Below, one piece after another: positions 25,439 through 34,390 of a stretch of DNA of 64,000 nt. Positions within the stretch are counted from its first letter, which is position 1, and the number at the start of each line of letters is the position of its first letter. Source of the DNA: Porphyromonadaceae bacterium COT-184 OH4590 (GTDB lineage: Bacteria; Bacteroidota; Bacteroidia; Bacteroidales; Paludibacteraceae); the NCBI GenBank assembly GCA_000768855.1, contig JRAN01000012.1, positions 37,838 through 101,837 of the forward strand. Direction: 5' to 3'. The translations under genes and the position numbers were made by a program. The notes under the pieces were generated by a model. That model had not been told where the DNA came from. It did no database searches and saw nothing but the letters and a program-made list of their open reading frames with translations.

Positions 25439-27559
25439 TTAGCTCATAAGGATCTCCATTATTATCATTGCCGACTTGGCGACATTGGTGCCAGGTCCGA
25501 AGATAGCGGCTACACCTGCTTTGTAGAGGAAGTCGTAATCCTGTGGAGGTATTACACCGCCTGCTATTACCACTATATCTTCTCTGCCGAGTTTTTTGAG
25601 CTCCTCTATTACCTGAGGCACAAGTGTTTTGTGTCCTGCGGCAAGTGACGAAACGCCGAGTACGTGAACGTCGTTTTCGACAGCTTGTTTGGCTGCTTCG
25701 GCGGGTGTTTGGAACAATGGTCCCATATCTACGTCAAAACCACAGTCGGCATAGCCTGTTGCCACTACTTTTCCACCTCTGTCGTGCCCGTCCTGACCCA
25801 TCTTGGCTATCATAATACGCGGCTGACGACCCTCTTTTTTCGCAAATTCCGATGTCAATTGACACGCTTTTTGGAAAAATTCTCCTCCTTTTGCTCCTGC
25901 TGAATACACGCCTGATATTGTTCTAATTGTTGCTTTATATCTGCCTACTATCTCTTCGCAGGCATCCGAAATTTCGCCTAAGGTAGCTCTTACGCGTGCT
26001 GCTTCTACTGCAAGTTCGAGCAGATTGCCTTTACCTGTCTTTACACATTCGGTAATGGCAGCAAGTGCTTTTTTCACTGCCTCGTTGTCGCGTTTCGATT
26101 TGAGGTCGTTAAGTCGCTCTATCTGCTGCTTGCGTACGGCAGTGTTGTCCACCTCAAGAGTATCGATAGTATCTTCGTGTTCAAGACGATAGCGGTTTAC
26201 GCCCACTACGGTCTGTTCGCCACTGTCGATACGAGCTTGTGTACGTGCTGCAGCTTCTTCGATACGCATCTTTGGAATACCTGTTTCAATAGCTGCTGCC
26301 ATACCTCCGAGTCCCTCTACTTCCTGTATTAGAGCCCAAGCCTTTTCAGCTATCTCGTTGGTAAGCGACTCTATGTAGTACGAACCGCCCCAAGGGTCGA
26401 TTTCGCGACATACCTGTGTCTCTTCTTGAATATATATCTGAGTGTTACGAGCGATACGAGCCGAGAAGTCGGTAGGCAAAGCAATAGCCTCGTCCAGTGC
26501 GTTGGTGTGCAACGACTGTGTGTGTCCAAGAGCTGCTCCCATAGCCTCAATACATGTTCTACCAACGTTATTGAAAGGGTCTTGCTCCGTAAGCGACCAA
26601 CCCGATGTTTGCGAGTGGGTACGGAGAGCAAGCGATTTGTCGCTTTTGGGATTGAATGTTTTAACTATCTTAGCCCAAAGCATACGTGCGGCACGCATCT
26701 TGGCTATCTCCATAAAGTGGTTCATACCTATAGCCCAGAAGAAAGACAGACGCGGAGCGAAAGCGTCGATGCTCATACCCGCATTTACCCCTGCACGAAG
26801 GTATTCCCAGCCGTCGGCTAAGGTATAAGCCAACTCAATATCTGCCGTAGCACCTGCCTCTTGCATGTGGTATCCCGAAATAGATATGGAGTTGAATTTC
26901 GGCATATTTTTTGAAGTATATTCGAAAATATCGGCGATAATCTTCATCGAAAATTTAGGCGGATAGATATATGTGTTACGCACCATAAACTCTTTGAGAA
27001 TATCGTTTTGGATAGTACCTGCCATCTCTTCGAGAGTAGCTCCCTGCTCCTGTCCTGCCACAATGTAGAAGGCGAGTACTGGCAATACGGCACCGTTCAT
27101 TGTCATCGACACCGACATTTTGTTCAACGGAATACCGTCGAAAAGCACTTTCATATCCTCAACCGAACATATCGATACACCAGCCTTGCCTACATCGCCC
27201 ACAACACGTTCGTGGTCGGCATCATAACCACGGTGTGTAGCAAGGTCGAAGGCAACCGATAGTCCTTTCTGACCTGCGGCGAGATTACGACGATAGAATG
27301 CGTTACTCTCCTCAGCTGTAGAGAAGCCTGCATACTGACGAATAGTCCAAGGACGCATAGCATACATACCGCTATAAGGACCGCGCAAAAACGGAGGCAG
27401 ACCCGCAACATAGTTGAGATGCTCCATATCCTGAACATCCTCTTTGGTATAGATTTTCTTTACCTCAATCTGTTCGGGAGTAAGCCAAGGTTGGCTGTTG
27501 TTTTCTGTTTTCGAGGGTTTTACCTCTGTTATATTTATATCTTTAAAATTAGGTTTCAT
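25439..27559 (-). CDS. mutB: Methylmalonyl-CoA mutase large subunit
   Basis: A 706-residue coenzyme B12 enzyme interconverting succinyl-CoA and methylmalonyl-CoA. The TIM-barrel domain includes [14 protein letters not shown], the substrate channel segment [15 protein letters not shown] and [24 protein letters not shown]. The C-terminal cobalamin domain has the adenosylcobalamin-binding DGHDRGG (His ligand) and later [12 protein letters not shown] and [13 protein letters not shown]. Length is standard. It lies 77 bases downstream of mutA on the same strand. Confidence 0.96.
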   Translation of the reverse strand: MKPNFKDINITEVKPSKTENNSQPWLTPEQIEVKKIYTKEDVQDMEHLNYVAGLPPFLRGPYSGMYAMRPWTIRQYAGFSTAEESNAFYRRNLAAGQKGLSVAFDLATHRGYDADHERVVGDVGKAGVSICSVEDMKVLFDGIPLNKMSVSMTMNGAVLPVLAFYIVAGQEQGATLEEMAGTIQNDILKEFMVRNTYIYPPKFSMKIIADIFEYTSKNMPKFNSISISGYHMQEAGATADIELAYTLADGWEYLRAGVNAGMSIDAFAPRLSFFWAIGMNHFMEIAKMRAARMLWAKIVKTFNPKSDKSLALRTHSQTSGWSLTEQDPFNNVGRTCIEAMGAALGHTQSLHTNALDEAIALPTDFSARIARNTQIYIQEETQVCREIDPWGGSYYIESLTNEIAEKAWALIQEVEGLGGMAAAIETGIPKMRIEEAAARTQARIDSGEQTVVGVNRYRLEHEDTIDTLEVDNTAVRKQQIERLNDLKSKRDNEAVKKALAAITECVKTGKGNLLELAVEAARVRATLGEISDACEEIVGRYKATIRTISGVYSAGAKGGEFFQKACQLTSEFAKKEGRQPRIMIAKMGQDGHDRGGKVVATGYADCGFDVDMGPLFQTPAEAAKQAVENDVHVLGVSSLAAGHKTLVPQVIEELKKLGREDIVVIAGGVIPPQDYDFLYKAGVAAIFGPGTNVAKSAMIIMEILMS

Positions 27560-27636
27560 TTTTTTATGGTTTGGAATTTTATGTTTAATAAATTATTCTC
27601 TCTATTTTTTCTAAATAATCGTTAATAATGAGAATA

Positions 27637-29484
27637 TTAAATACCTAATTTAGAACTGTACATTTTCAATGCTTCCAAAACATTGGTTTTTACATTAATA
27701 AAATGCTCTATACCAATTTTTTGTAGTTCTTCCATACAAGCAGGAGCACCTGCCACCACAAATATCTGTTTGCCTCCAATAGTGCGGAAAGCTTCGGGTG
27801 CAAGTGTCTCATATTCATCGTCCGACGAGCATAGTACAATGATGTCGGCACCGACTTTTTGTGCAGCAGCCACACCATCTTCTATTGTGCTAAACCCTAG
27901 ATTGTCAATTACTTCGTAGCCCGCACAAGCAAAGAAGTTGCACGAGAATTGAGCTCTTGCCAAACGCATCGCCAAATTACCGATGGTAAGCATAAACGCT
28001 TTTGGACGTTTTGCTGCCTTTTCGGTAGCCAAACGCAAAGTCTCAAACTGTTCTGCTGCTCTAACATTGGGCAATGTCGGTAATTCTCCGTGGCCGCAAT
28101 TGCAGTCAGCTGATTTTAGTTTTATCTTTTCGGCAGCCACTTCGGTAAAGTTTGGGAACTGATTGGTCCCCAATAATATTTCTCTACGAGAAGAGATCTT
28201 TTTCAATCTGTCGTCAGATACTTTCTTTATATCTTCTTGAATTTTACCCTCCAAAACGAGTTTAAAGAAACCTTGCTCTTCGGTTTGTAAAAATATCTTC
28301 CAAGCCTCTTTAGCTATATTGGCAGTGAGATTTTCGATATAATAAGACCCTGCCGATACATCAACTACCTTGTCGAAATTCGACTCCTCTTTTAATAGCA
28401 GTTGCTGGTTTTTAGCTATTCTTTCGGCAAATTTGTCGGAAACCTGATATGTAGAATCAAAAGGCACAACCGTAAGAGAATCCACACCGGCAATAATAGC
28501 ACTCATAGCCTCTGTCTGTGTACGCAACATATTAACGTGTGCGTCATAGATAGTTTTGTTAAACATAGAGGTTTTTGCATGTATCCTCATTTTGGCAGCA
28601 TTCTCGTCAGTTGGTTTGTAGGCTTCTACTATTTTTGCCCAAAGCATACGTGCAGCGCGGAATTTGGCTATCTCCATAAAATAATTGCCTCCCACACCAA
28701 AGTTGAATTTGATAGACTTGGCAGCTGTACATACATCGATGCCGGCTTCTACCATAAGATTCAGATATTGCTCGCCCCACGCCAAAGCATAGCCAAGCTC
28801 TTGTGTAGAGTAAGCCCCTGCATCATTCAACGAAGAAGCATTTATATTTACTACACGGTATTTGGGTAAGTTTTGAGCCTCTTTTACCAGCGGCACAATA
28901 AGGTCTTTAACGAAATCGACATTTAGTTTTGTTCCCTTTATCAACATTCTATTGATAGGGTCGAAGTTGATAGAGCCTTCCATTTTCGACAAATCGTATT
29001 TGTTCGTTTGAAAATAATCGACTAATATTTTAGTCAACTCTTTGGCTCTTCTTACACAAATTTGAAAGTTTAATTCAATAATCTGAGCATCAATTCCTTT
29101 AAGTAACTCTTCAATGAATTTTGCCGAAAGTTTGTCTTTCGAAACTTTGAAACCGATTGAGTTGATACCCTCTTGCAATACCTCCAAAGCTTCTTTATTG
29201 GCTGCTACTGGGTCGTCTGCCACAATTTCCTGTCGAACAAACCAATTGTTGTCCTCTTTGGTACCTCTAACGTAAGGAAACTTGCCCGGAGCGGCATTTA
29301 GAGTAGCCATTCCTTCAACATCTTCCAAGCGATAGAATGGATTTACGTTAAAACCTTCTGATGTTTTCCAAACAAGTTTTTTCGTAAAATCGGCACCTTT
29401 TAAATCGGCGTTGATTTTTGCCATCCACTCTTCGGTGGTAATAGCAGGGAAATCCGCCAAAATGTTTAATTTTTTTTCTGCCAT
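27637..29484 (-). CDS. mutA: Methylmalonyl-CoA mutase small subunit
   Basis: A 615-residue partner of MutB. It keeps the barrel (FNFGVGGNYFMEIAKFRAAR) and a cobalamin-like domain fold at the C-terminus, but the DxHxxG cobalamin motif is missing (MRLARAQFSCNFFA instead), as expected for the non-catalytic subunit. A small PAS gene ends 21 bases upstream, so the transcript may be PAS-mutA-mutB. Confidence 0.94.
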   Translation of the reverse strand: MAEKKLNILADFPAITTEEWMAKINADLKGADFTKKLVWKTSEGFNVNPFYRLEDVEGMATLNAAPGKFPYVRGTKEDNNWFVRQEIVADDPVAANKEALEVLQEGINSIGFKVSKDKLSAKFIEELLKGIDAQIIELNFQICVRRAKELTKILVDYFQTNKYDLSKMEGSINFDPINRMLIKGTKLNVDFVKDLIVPLVKEAQNLPKYRVVNINASSLNDAGAYSTQELGYALAWGEQYLNLMVEAGIDVCTAAKSIKFNFGVGGNYFMEIAKFRAARMLWAKIVEAYKPTDENAAKMRIHAKTSMFNKTIYDAHVNMLRTQTEAMSAIIAGVDSLTVVPFDSTYQVSDKFAERIAKNQQLLLKEESNFDKVVDVSAGSYYIENLTANIAKEAWKIFLQTEEQGFFKLVLEGKIQEDIKKVSDDRLKKISSRREILLGTNQFPNFTEVAAEKIKLKSADCNCGHGELPTLPNVRAAEQFETLRLATEKAAKRPKAFMLTIGNLAMRLARAQFSCNFFACAGYEVIDNLGFSTIEDGVAAAQKVGADIIVLCSSDDEYETLAPEAFRTIGGKQIFVVAGAPACMEELQKIGIEHFINVKTNVLEALKMYSSKLGI

Positions 29485-29505
29485 AATTTATATTTATTTA
29501 CAAAT

Positions 29506-29832
29506 TTATTTTCTTACATAATGTGGCATATCTTCGGGTATAACCATCGAATATTCGATTAGACCCTGTATATGCCCGTTTTCGTCTTTCCATGTGGTTT
29601 GATATATCAGTTTTTTGAGACCTTTTTTGCTGATAGTATAGGCGTTGGTGCCATCTTCGGCAAGGAGTTGGCGTATCTTCTCACTTGCTTTTGGAGGATG
29701 ACAATCGAAAAGCGAATTACCCACCACATTGCCAAAAGTCTTTTTCGATATGTCGTTTTGATAAACAACGATTGCTTCTGTATTACATATAGTTATGCTT
29801 ACACACTGATACTCTATAAATGGATTGTTCAT
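29506..29832 (-). CDS. Small stand-alone PAS-domain protein
   Basis: A 108-residue protein that is little more than a single PAS fold: ITICNTEAIVVYQNDISKKTFGNVVGNSLFDCHPP at the front (about residues 12-48), then a core with KKLIYQTTWKDENGHIQGLIEYSMVIPE. No output domain, signal peptide or membrane segment. PAS folds sense small ligands, redox state or protein partners. It ends 21 bases before mutA, so co-expression with the mutase is likely; whether it acts on the enzyme or its cobalamin is unknown. Confidence 0.7.
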   Translation of the reverse strand: MNNPFIEYQCVSITICNTEAIVVYQNDISKKTFGNVVGNSLFDCHPPKASEKIRQLLAEDGTNAYTISKKGLKKLIYQTTWKDENGHIQGLIEYSMVIPEDMPHYVRK

Positions 29833-29848
29833 TGCAGCTATTGTTTCT

Positions 29849-30931
29849 CTATTTGATAATAGTTATTTTTTTAATTATCAAAGAGTTGTTCTTTTTTATT
29901 CTTAGAAGATAAAAACCCTCGCTAATACTCGATATATCGATGATATTACCGAAAGTACCTTTGCCTGACGCAACTACCATAGCCGATAGGTTAAACAGTT
30001 CGTAGTCGAATTCAGAATTGTCGTAAGTATAATCGACTGTAATGTGATCTTTTGCAGGTATCGGATACACAATAAGTTCTTCTGCTAAAGGCTCTTCAAT
30101 CGACGACGCATTTAGTGACCACGTCTGACCGACTCTATTGCCCCATATATACTCGGCAAGTATTGGGATGTCTATAAAAGGGTTGCGGTTGTTTTGGAGA
30201 GCATAAACGGCATCGTTTCGACTTGTCTCTTTGTCCGAAACAGGGTCGTTGCGGTGCCATTTGAGGAAAAGGTTTATCGCATAAGCGGTAAGGTCGGTCT
30301 TAGGTGTAGCCGAAGAGTTGTACGAGAAACTAATATTGCCCGAACCTTTAGAAAGGTTGTTGTCTGCATAACGTATCGCCATATAAAAGTATGAACGGGC
30401 GAAGTCGCCTTTATACTGGTCGTCCGGTTCAAATACAGTACCCGAATAGCCCGGAAAAGATGAAGCCCCTTTTTTGCCGAGTTGCTTAGAGCTTATTGTG
30501 GTACCGTTATTACACTCTCCGTAAGGAAGATTACCACGTTCGGCATTTACTTTGCCATCGGTAGGGTAGATGTGGAAAGCATCCGACTTCATAGGCAATT
30601 GTTCGCCAAACCAACTCTGAGGCACGGAGTGTTCGCGATTGTAACAGTCGCAGACATTCGTGTAATTGCCACATTGGTTGGTTTGATAAGTAAAGTCGCA
30701 AGTGGAGTACATATCCCATATTTTGTTGTCCTTTCTGCGGTCAGATGTTCCGTAAAGAGTCCACAACCCTTTATATCCTATGTCGGTATGATCGTCTATA
30801 ATATCCGTCAAGGCACGACGAAGCTCTGCGGAGGCTTTATTATCGGCATCTTGGTAATATCCGTTCGGCTCACTTGCCAATGCAAAGAGCGATACAGCTA
30901 TAAAACCCCAAAACAAACTATATTTTTTCAT
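29849..30931 (-). CDS. Secreted endonuclease I family nuclease with T9SS sorting domain
   Basis: A 360-residue exported nuclease. A signal peptide (about residues 1-19) is followed by an EndA/endonuclease I domain with the catalytic region CYNREHSVPQSWFG and AFHIYPTDGKVNAERGNLPYGE, and GDFARSYFYMAIRY. Residues ~285-360 (LIVYPIPAKDHITV onward) form a T9SS C-terminal sorting domain. Expected to degrade extracellular DNA for nutrients or biofilm dispersal. It has a TACCTTTG element and is followed by the PAS and mutase genes only 16 bases downstream. Confidence 0.92.
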   Translation of the reverse strand: MKKYSLFWGFIAVSLFALASEPNGYYQDADNKASAELRRALTDIIDDHTDIGYKGLWTLYGTSDRRKDNKIWDMYSTCDFTYQTNQCGNYTNVCDCYNREHSVPQSWFGEQLPMKSDAFHIYPTDGKVNAERGNLPYGECNNGTTISSKQLGKKGASSFPGYSGTVFEPDDQYKGDFARSYFYMAIRYADNNLSKGSGNISFSYNSSATPKTDLTAYAINLFLKWHRNDPVSDKETSRNDAVYALQNNRNPFIDIPILAEYIWGNRVGQTWSLNASSIEEPLAEELIVYPIPAKDHITVDYTYDNSEFDYELFNLSAMVVASGKGTFGNIIDISSISEGFYLLRIKKNNSLIIKKITIIK

Positions 30932-30959
30932 AACTTATTAAAATAACTGATGCAACTTG

Positions 30960-30967
30960 CAAAGGTA
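30960..30967 (-). promoter_or_regulatory. Promoter -7 element, secreted endonuclease
   Basis: TACCTTTG on the minus strand, 28 bases before the start codon. With the tight gaps downstream it may also read into the PAS-mutA-mutB genes. Confidence 0.6.
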
Positions 30968-30980
30968 ATAAATTTTTAGT

Positions 30981-31409
30981 TTATATATTTAATAATATTT
31001 TATACTTGGGATTTAATTCTAAAAGAGGATTCAAAACAAACTCTCTTTCTTTGATGCGAGGATGTGGTATTGATAGTTTAGAATCATTTATTATCTTATT
31101 GGAATAGAATATTATATCAATATCAATAATTCTATCGTGGTATATTCCGCTTTTTGATTTTTGTTTTCTTCCCATCATTTTCTCTATCTTCTGCGTAATT
31201 TTTAGTACACGATAGACCGCCAGATTTGTTTTTACCTCAATTATGGCATTAACAAATTTGTTTTCTGAAACAAAACCAAAAGGCTCGGTATAGTAAAAAC
31301 TTGATGTCTTTACAACCGAACCGATTTTTTTTTCTATTAAAGCTATTGCCTCTTTTATATTATCTTCTTTGTCGCCCAGATTGCTGCCTAACGAAAGGGT
31401 TAGTTTCAT
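30981..31409 (-). CDS. folK: HPPK, folate biosynthesis
   Basis: A 142-residue 6-hydroxymethyl-dihydropterin pyrophosphokinase, which transfers pyrophosphate from ATP to the pterin. Signatures: LSLGSNLGDKEDNI at the start, SSFYYTEPFG, and the metal-binding DRIIDIDIIFY followed by IPHPRIKEREFVLNPL. Length is normal. It begins 24 bases past the GH16-like gene on the same strand. Confidence 0.93.
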   Translation of the reverse strand: MKLTLSLGSNLGDKEDNIKEAIALIEKKIGSVVKTSSFYYTEPFGFVSENKFVNAIIEVKTNLAVYRVLKITQKIEKMMGRKQKSKSGIYHDRIIDIDIIFYSNKIINDSKLSIPHPRIKEREFVLNPLLELNPKYKILLNI

Positions 31410-31433
31410 ATAGACAAATTGTTTTTAAGAGAT

Positions 31434-32750
31434 TTATTTATAAACCTCTACCCATTCTACCTCAAGTCTGCCCTCTGTAGCGTCGGTTTTATCGGCAGGG
31501 ATAAACGAACTGAAACAAGGCGAAAATCTGATTTCGGATATTATGTTTTTAGTCCTAAATACCTCTATATTATTGATTTTCCATATCAAATTGCCATTTT
31601 GTTGATAAATGGAATATATATAATAATCGGCAGGGTTGATCCCTTTTACCGTAGTATAATAGTAATCGCCACGAGCGTCGTGTACGCCTACTTCTATCTC
31701 TTTCCCTTTGATTAAAGCTACATTTATGTGAGGCAATTTATTACCCGAAGTGAGCCAAAAAGCATGATTGACATTGCCCAAACAACGCATTTTGACACGG
31801 ATACCGCAATATTCCTCCTCTGCTATATTGTATCCGCTTACTGTGTCTGACGTAAAGTCGAAATCTTTTTCTACAAAACCTTTGGCGGTATCCCAAGTAG
31901 TAGCACGGTAGTTCTGTCTTTTTGTGTTGATTATCAAACCATTGCTAAGTGATACGTTTTTGCCTCCGGTATTTGCCTGACGTTCGTTTGCATAAGAGAA
32001 AACCGTTTTGGCATTCGGATTGTTGTAGTGGTATCCGGCTTTCCAAGGGCTTTCGCTTAAACTTCTATAATTGAAATTATCTTTTTTGTAAATTTCGAGA
32101 TTGCCGATTCTGTCGAATTTGCGTGGATTGGTAGAGAAGTAGTATTTGCCATCCTCAGAGTTTAGAATATCATAAAATCTCTTCTCTTGTGCATACTCTT
32201 CCGACAGTATCCAACGGTTGGCATCTTGCCAGAACAAATTGCTTTTTTTAAACTCCGGAGTAGATGTCTTTTCCTTTAAGCGATTGTACTCTTGAACTAA
32301 AAACGAGTTATGAAACCTTACATAATTCAAATACTCTTTTGAGTTTTCGAAATCTTTGTATCGTTGCAACTCCGGTGATTGCTCCAAAGCTGCTTTGTCA
32401 CTAAGTTTGTAATAATCTTTTGTCTCTTTAAAAGCGAGAAAATCCGATAGCTGACGGCTGTTTAGTGTTTGGAAGTAAAATCGTAAATCAGCATTTTTCT
32501 CAAGCTGTTCAAATGAATTTAAATCTTGATACTCTTGAGTATCTTTATATTTGATTGTTTTTAGTTGCTTTCTTTTTTCTTGAAAATCGGCAGATTTTAC
32601 TATATGAAACAGTTTTTTATATTCGGCATACTCTTCCGAACGCTCAAACCTCTTATAGTGAATGAATTCGGCAAATAGTTTATTGTCTTTTGCTTCCATT
32701 TTGTTGGTCTTCTCCAATATACCAAAAAACTTTTTGAAAAATAAATTCAT
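31434..32750 (-). CDS. Unnamed protein: helical 'SxEYxxY' repeats plus GH16-like jelly roll
   Basis: A 438-residue protein I cannot name. Residues ~18-190 are charged, Lys/Glu/Tyr-rich and contain recurring short units such as FERSEEYAEYKKL, YKDTQEYQDL, FKETKDYYKL and FENSKEYLNYVRF, probably helical. Residues ~225-438 resemble a concanavalin-like glucanase family 16 fold (AFWLTSGNKLPHINVAL, VGVHDARGDYYYTTV, NLIWKINNIEVFRTKN), but the ExDxxE catalytic motif of active GH16 enzymes is not present. No signal peptide. A later Met (residue 18) could be the true start. Possibly a carbohydrate-binding or structural protein. Confidence 0.6.
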   Translation of the reverse strand: MNLFFKKFFGILEKTNKMEAKDNKLFAEFIHYKRFERSEEYAEYKKLFHIVKSADFQEKRKQLKTIKYKDTQEYQDLNSFEQLEKNADLRFYFQTLNSRQLSDFLAFKETKDYYKLSDKAALEQSPELQRYKDFENSKEYLNYVRFHNSFLVQEYNRLKEKTSTPEFKKSNLFWQDANRWILSEEYAQEKRFYDILNSEDGKYYFSTNPRKFDRIGNLEIYKKDNFNYRSLSESPWKAGYHYNNPNAKTVFSYANERQANTGGKNVSLSNGLIINTKRQNYRATTWDTAKGFVEKDFDFTSDTVSGYNIAEEEYCGIRVKMRCLGNVNHAFWLTSGNKLPHINVALIKGKEIEVGVHDARGDYYYTTVKGINPADYYIYSIYQQNGNLIWKINNIEVFRTKNIISEIRFSPCFSSFIPADKTDATEGRLEVEWVEVYK

Positions 32751-32890
32751 AATTTTATTATTTTTATAGATGAATAATTAATGTAATATTACACTTTTTT
32801 CTCAAAATATTTAAATATGCAAATTTAAGCAAAAAAATTAACTTATATTAATTCTTTCGAAAAAAATTACTTTTTTCTCAAAAAAAATTA

Positions 32891-32898
32891 TATCTTTG
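32891..32898 (+). promoter_or_regulatory. Promoter -7 element, SPOR lipoprotein/rnz
   Basis: TATCTTTG; leaves a ~115-base AT-rich leader before the lipoprotein gene. Confidence 0.6.
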
Positions 32899-33017
32899 CA
32901 CATTAAGATATGAGCTAATTTAGTATTTATGCGACATTACTCAAAAACAGAAAAATAGTATTAAAAAAAATCAAAGGTATAATTTCTAACCATTATTATT
33001 AAATATAAATAAATAAT

Positions 33018-33458
33018 ATGAATAAAAACATCATCGTTGGATTAAGCTTTTGCTTGTCAATATTTTTGGTCTCTTGTTCGGTGCCTCGTGTAGCAGGTCC
33101 ATATAAAGAAGTTAAATCGAAAAATACAGTTCAAATGGTAGAGCAACCAATTCAAAGAGCACAACCGTCGCAACCGCCGCAAACTGTGCGTCAAGAGGCT
33201 TTTAAGGCAGAGTCTTCCCACGATGCAAATAGATTGAACCTATATAATGTAATTATAGGCAGTTTTTCTAAAAGACAAAATGCAATCAATCTTAGAGATG
33301 CACAAAAACCTCAATATAATCCTATTATAGTAACAAATGAAATAGGAATGTTTCGTGTGATATTGGTTTCTTACAAAACATACGAAGAAGCGAAGCAAAA
33401 AGTTTCCGAGATAGCAGACCGATTCCCGGATGCGTGGGTTTTGATGCAAAAACAATAG
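33018..33458 (+). CDS. SPOR-domain lipoprotein
   Basis: A 146-residue lipoprotein with lipobox LVSC (Cys at about residue 21), a Pro/Gln-rich linker, and a C-terminal SPOR-like domain (LYNVIIGSFSKRQNAINLRD ... FRVILVSYKTYEEAKQKVSEI). SPOR domains bind denuded peptidoglycan, often at the division septum. The stop codon TAG is followed only six bases later by the TTG start of RNase Z in the same frame, so the two genes are translationally linked. Confidence 0.85.
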   Translation: MNKNIIVGLSFCLSIFLVSCSVPRVAGPYKEVKSKNTVQMVEQPIQRAQPSQPPQTVRQEAFKAESSHDANRLNLYNVIIGSFSKRQNAINLRDAQKPQYNPIIVTNEIGMFRVILVSYKTYEEAKQKVSEIADRFPDAWVLMQKQ

Positions 33459-33464
33459 ATTGTT

Positions 33465-34379
33465 TTGGATCCGGTAAAAATTACAATTTTGGGTAGTGGC
33501 TCGGCGTTGCCAACCAAGAACAATTTTCATGCATCACAGGTATTGGAGATGCGTGGTAAGAGTTATATGATAGACTGTGGGGAAGGTACACAAATAAAAA
33601 TAAGGCAGTATAAAGTAAATATAGCAAGACTTGACAATATCTTTGTATCACACCTACACTCAGACCATTGTATTGGGATCGTAGGGCTTATATCTACACT
33701 TGCTATGCTGGGTAGAAAAAATACGCTTACAATACACGCTCACAAAGATTTGGAAGCTATAATGTCGCCTATGATAAACTATTTTACAGACGATGACTCA
33801 TTTAAAGTGATATTCAATCCGATCAATCCTTCTAAAAAGGTGATGATATATGAAGACAAGGGGTTGACTGTTACCACAATACCCTTGAAACACAGAGTGC
33901 CGTCATGTGGGTTTTTATTCGAAGAACGACAAAGAGAGCGACACTTAATAAAGTCTATGATAGAGGCATTCGAAATACCTGTAAAAGATTTGAAATCGAT
34001 AAAAAAAGGAGCTGATTTTATAGATAAAAACGGATTCTTGGTAAAAAATGAGAGATTGACTACCCCTGCCGATAAACCTCGAAAATATGCCTATATATCA
34101 GATACTCTTTATACCGAAAAAATTATTTCTCAAATAGAAGGTGTAGATTGTCTGTATCATGAAGCCACATTCCTTGAGCAAGATAGAGAGCGAGCCAAAG
34201 AGACATTTCACACAACAGCTTTACAAGCTGCTACAATAGCTCAAAAAGCGAATGTTGAAAAACTGATATTGGGTCATTATTCTGCAAGATACAAAGATCA
34301 CGAGCCTTTTATAAAAGAAGCCAAGAAGATTTTTGACAATACAATTTTGGCAAAAGATGGACTCCGGTTTGAACTTTAA
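33465..34379 (+). CDS. rnz: Ribonuclease Z
   Basis: A 304-residue tRNA 3' processing nuclease. Metallo-beta-lactamase motif FVSHLHSDHCIGIVGL (HxHxDH), the flexible-arm/PxKxRN-type region near GLTVTTIPLKHRVPSCGF, and C-terminal YHEATF and LGHYSARY. The only plausible start is TTG at 33465, because an in-frame stop (that of the upstream gene) lies six bases before and no ATG or GTG precedes the conserved ITILGSGSALPT. Same frame as its upstream neighbour. Confidence 0.94.
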   Translation: MDPVKITILGSGSALPTKNNFHASQVLEMRGKSYMIDCGEGTQIKIRQYKVNIARLDNIFVSHLHSDHCIGIVGLISTLAMLGRKNTLTIHAHKDLEAIMSPMINYFTDDDSFKVIFNPINPSKKVMIYEDKGLTVTTIPLKHRVPSCGFLFEERQRERHLIKSMIEAFEIPVKDLKSIKKGADFIDKNGFLVKNERLTTPADKPRKYAYISDTLYTEKIISQIEGVDCLYHEATFLEQDRERAKETFHTTALQAATIAQKANVEKLILGHYSARYKDHEPFIKEAKKIFDNTILAKDGLRFEL

Positions 34380-34390
34380 TTAAGAAGATT

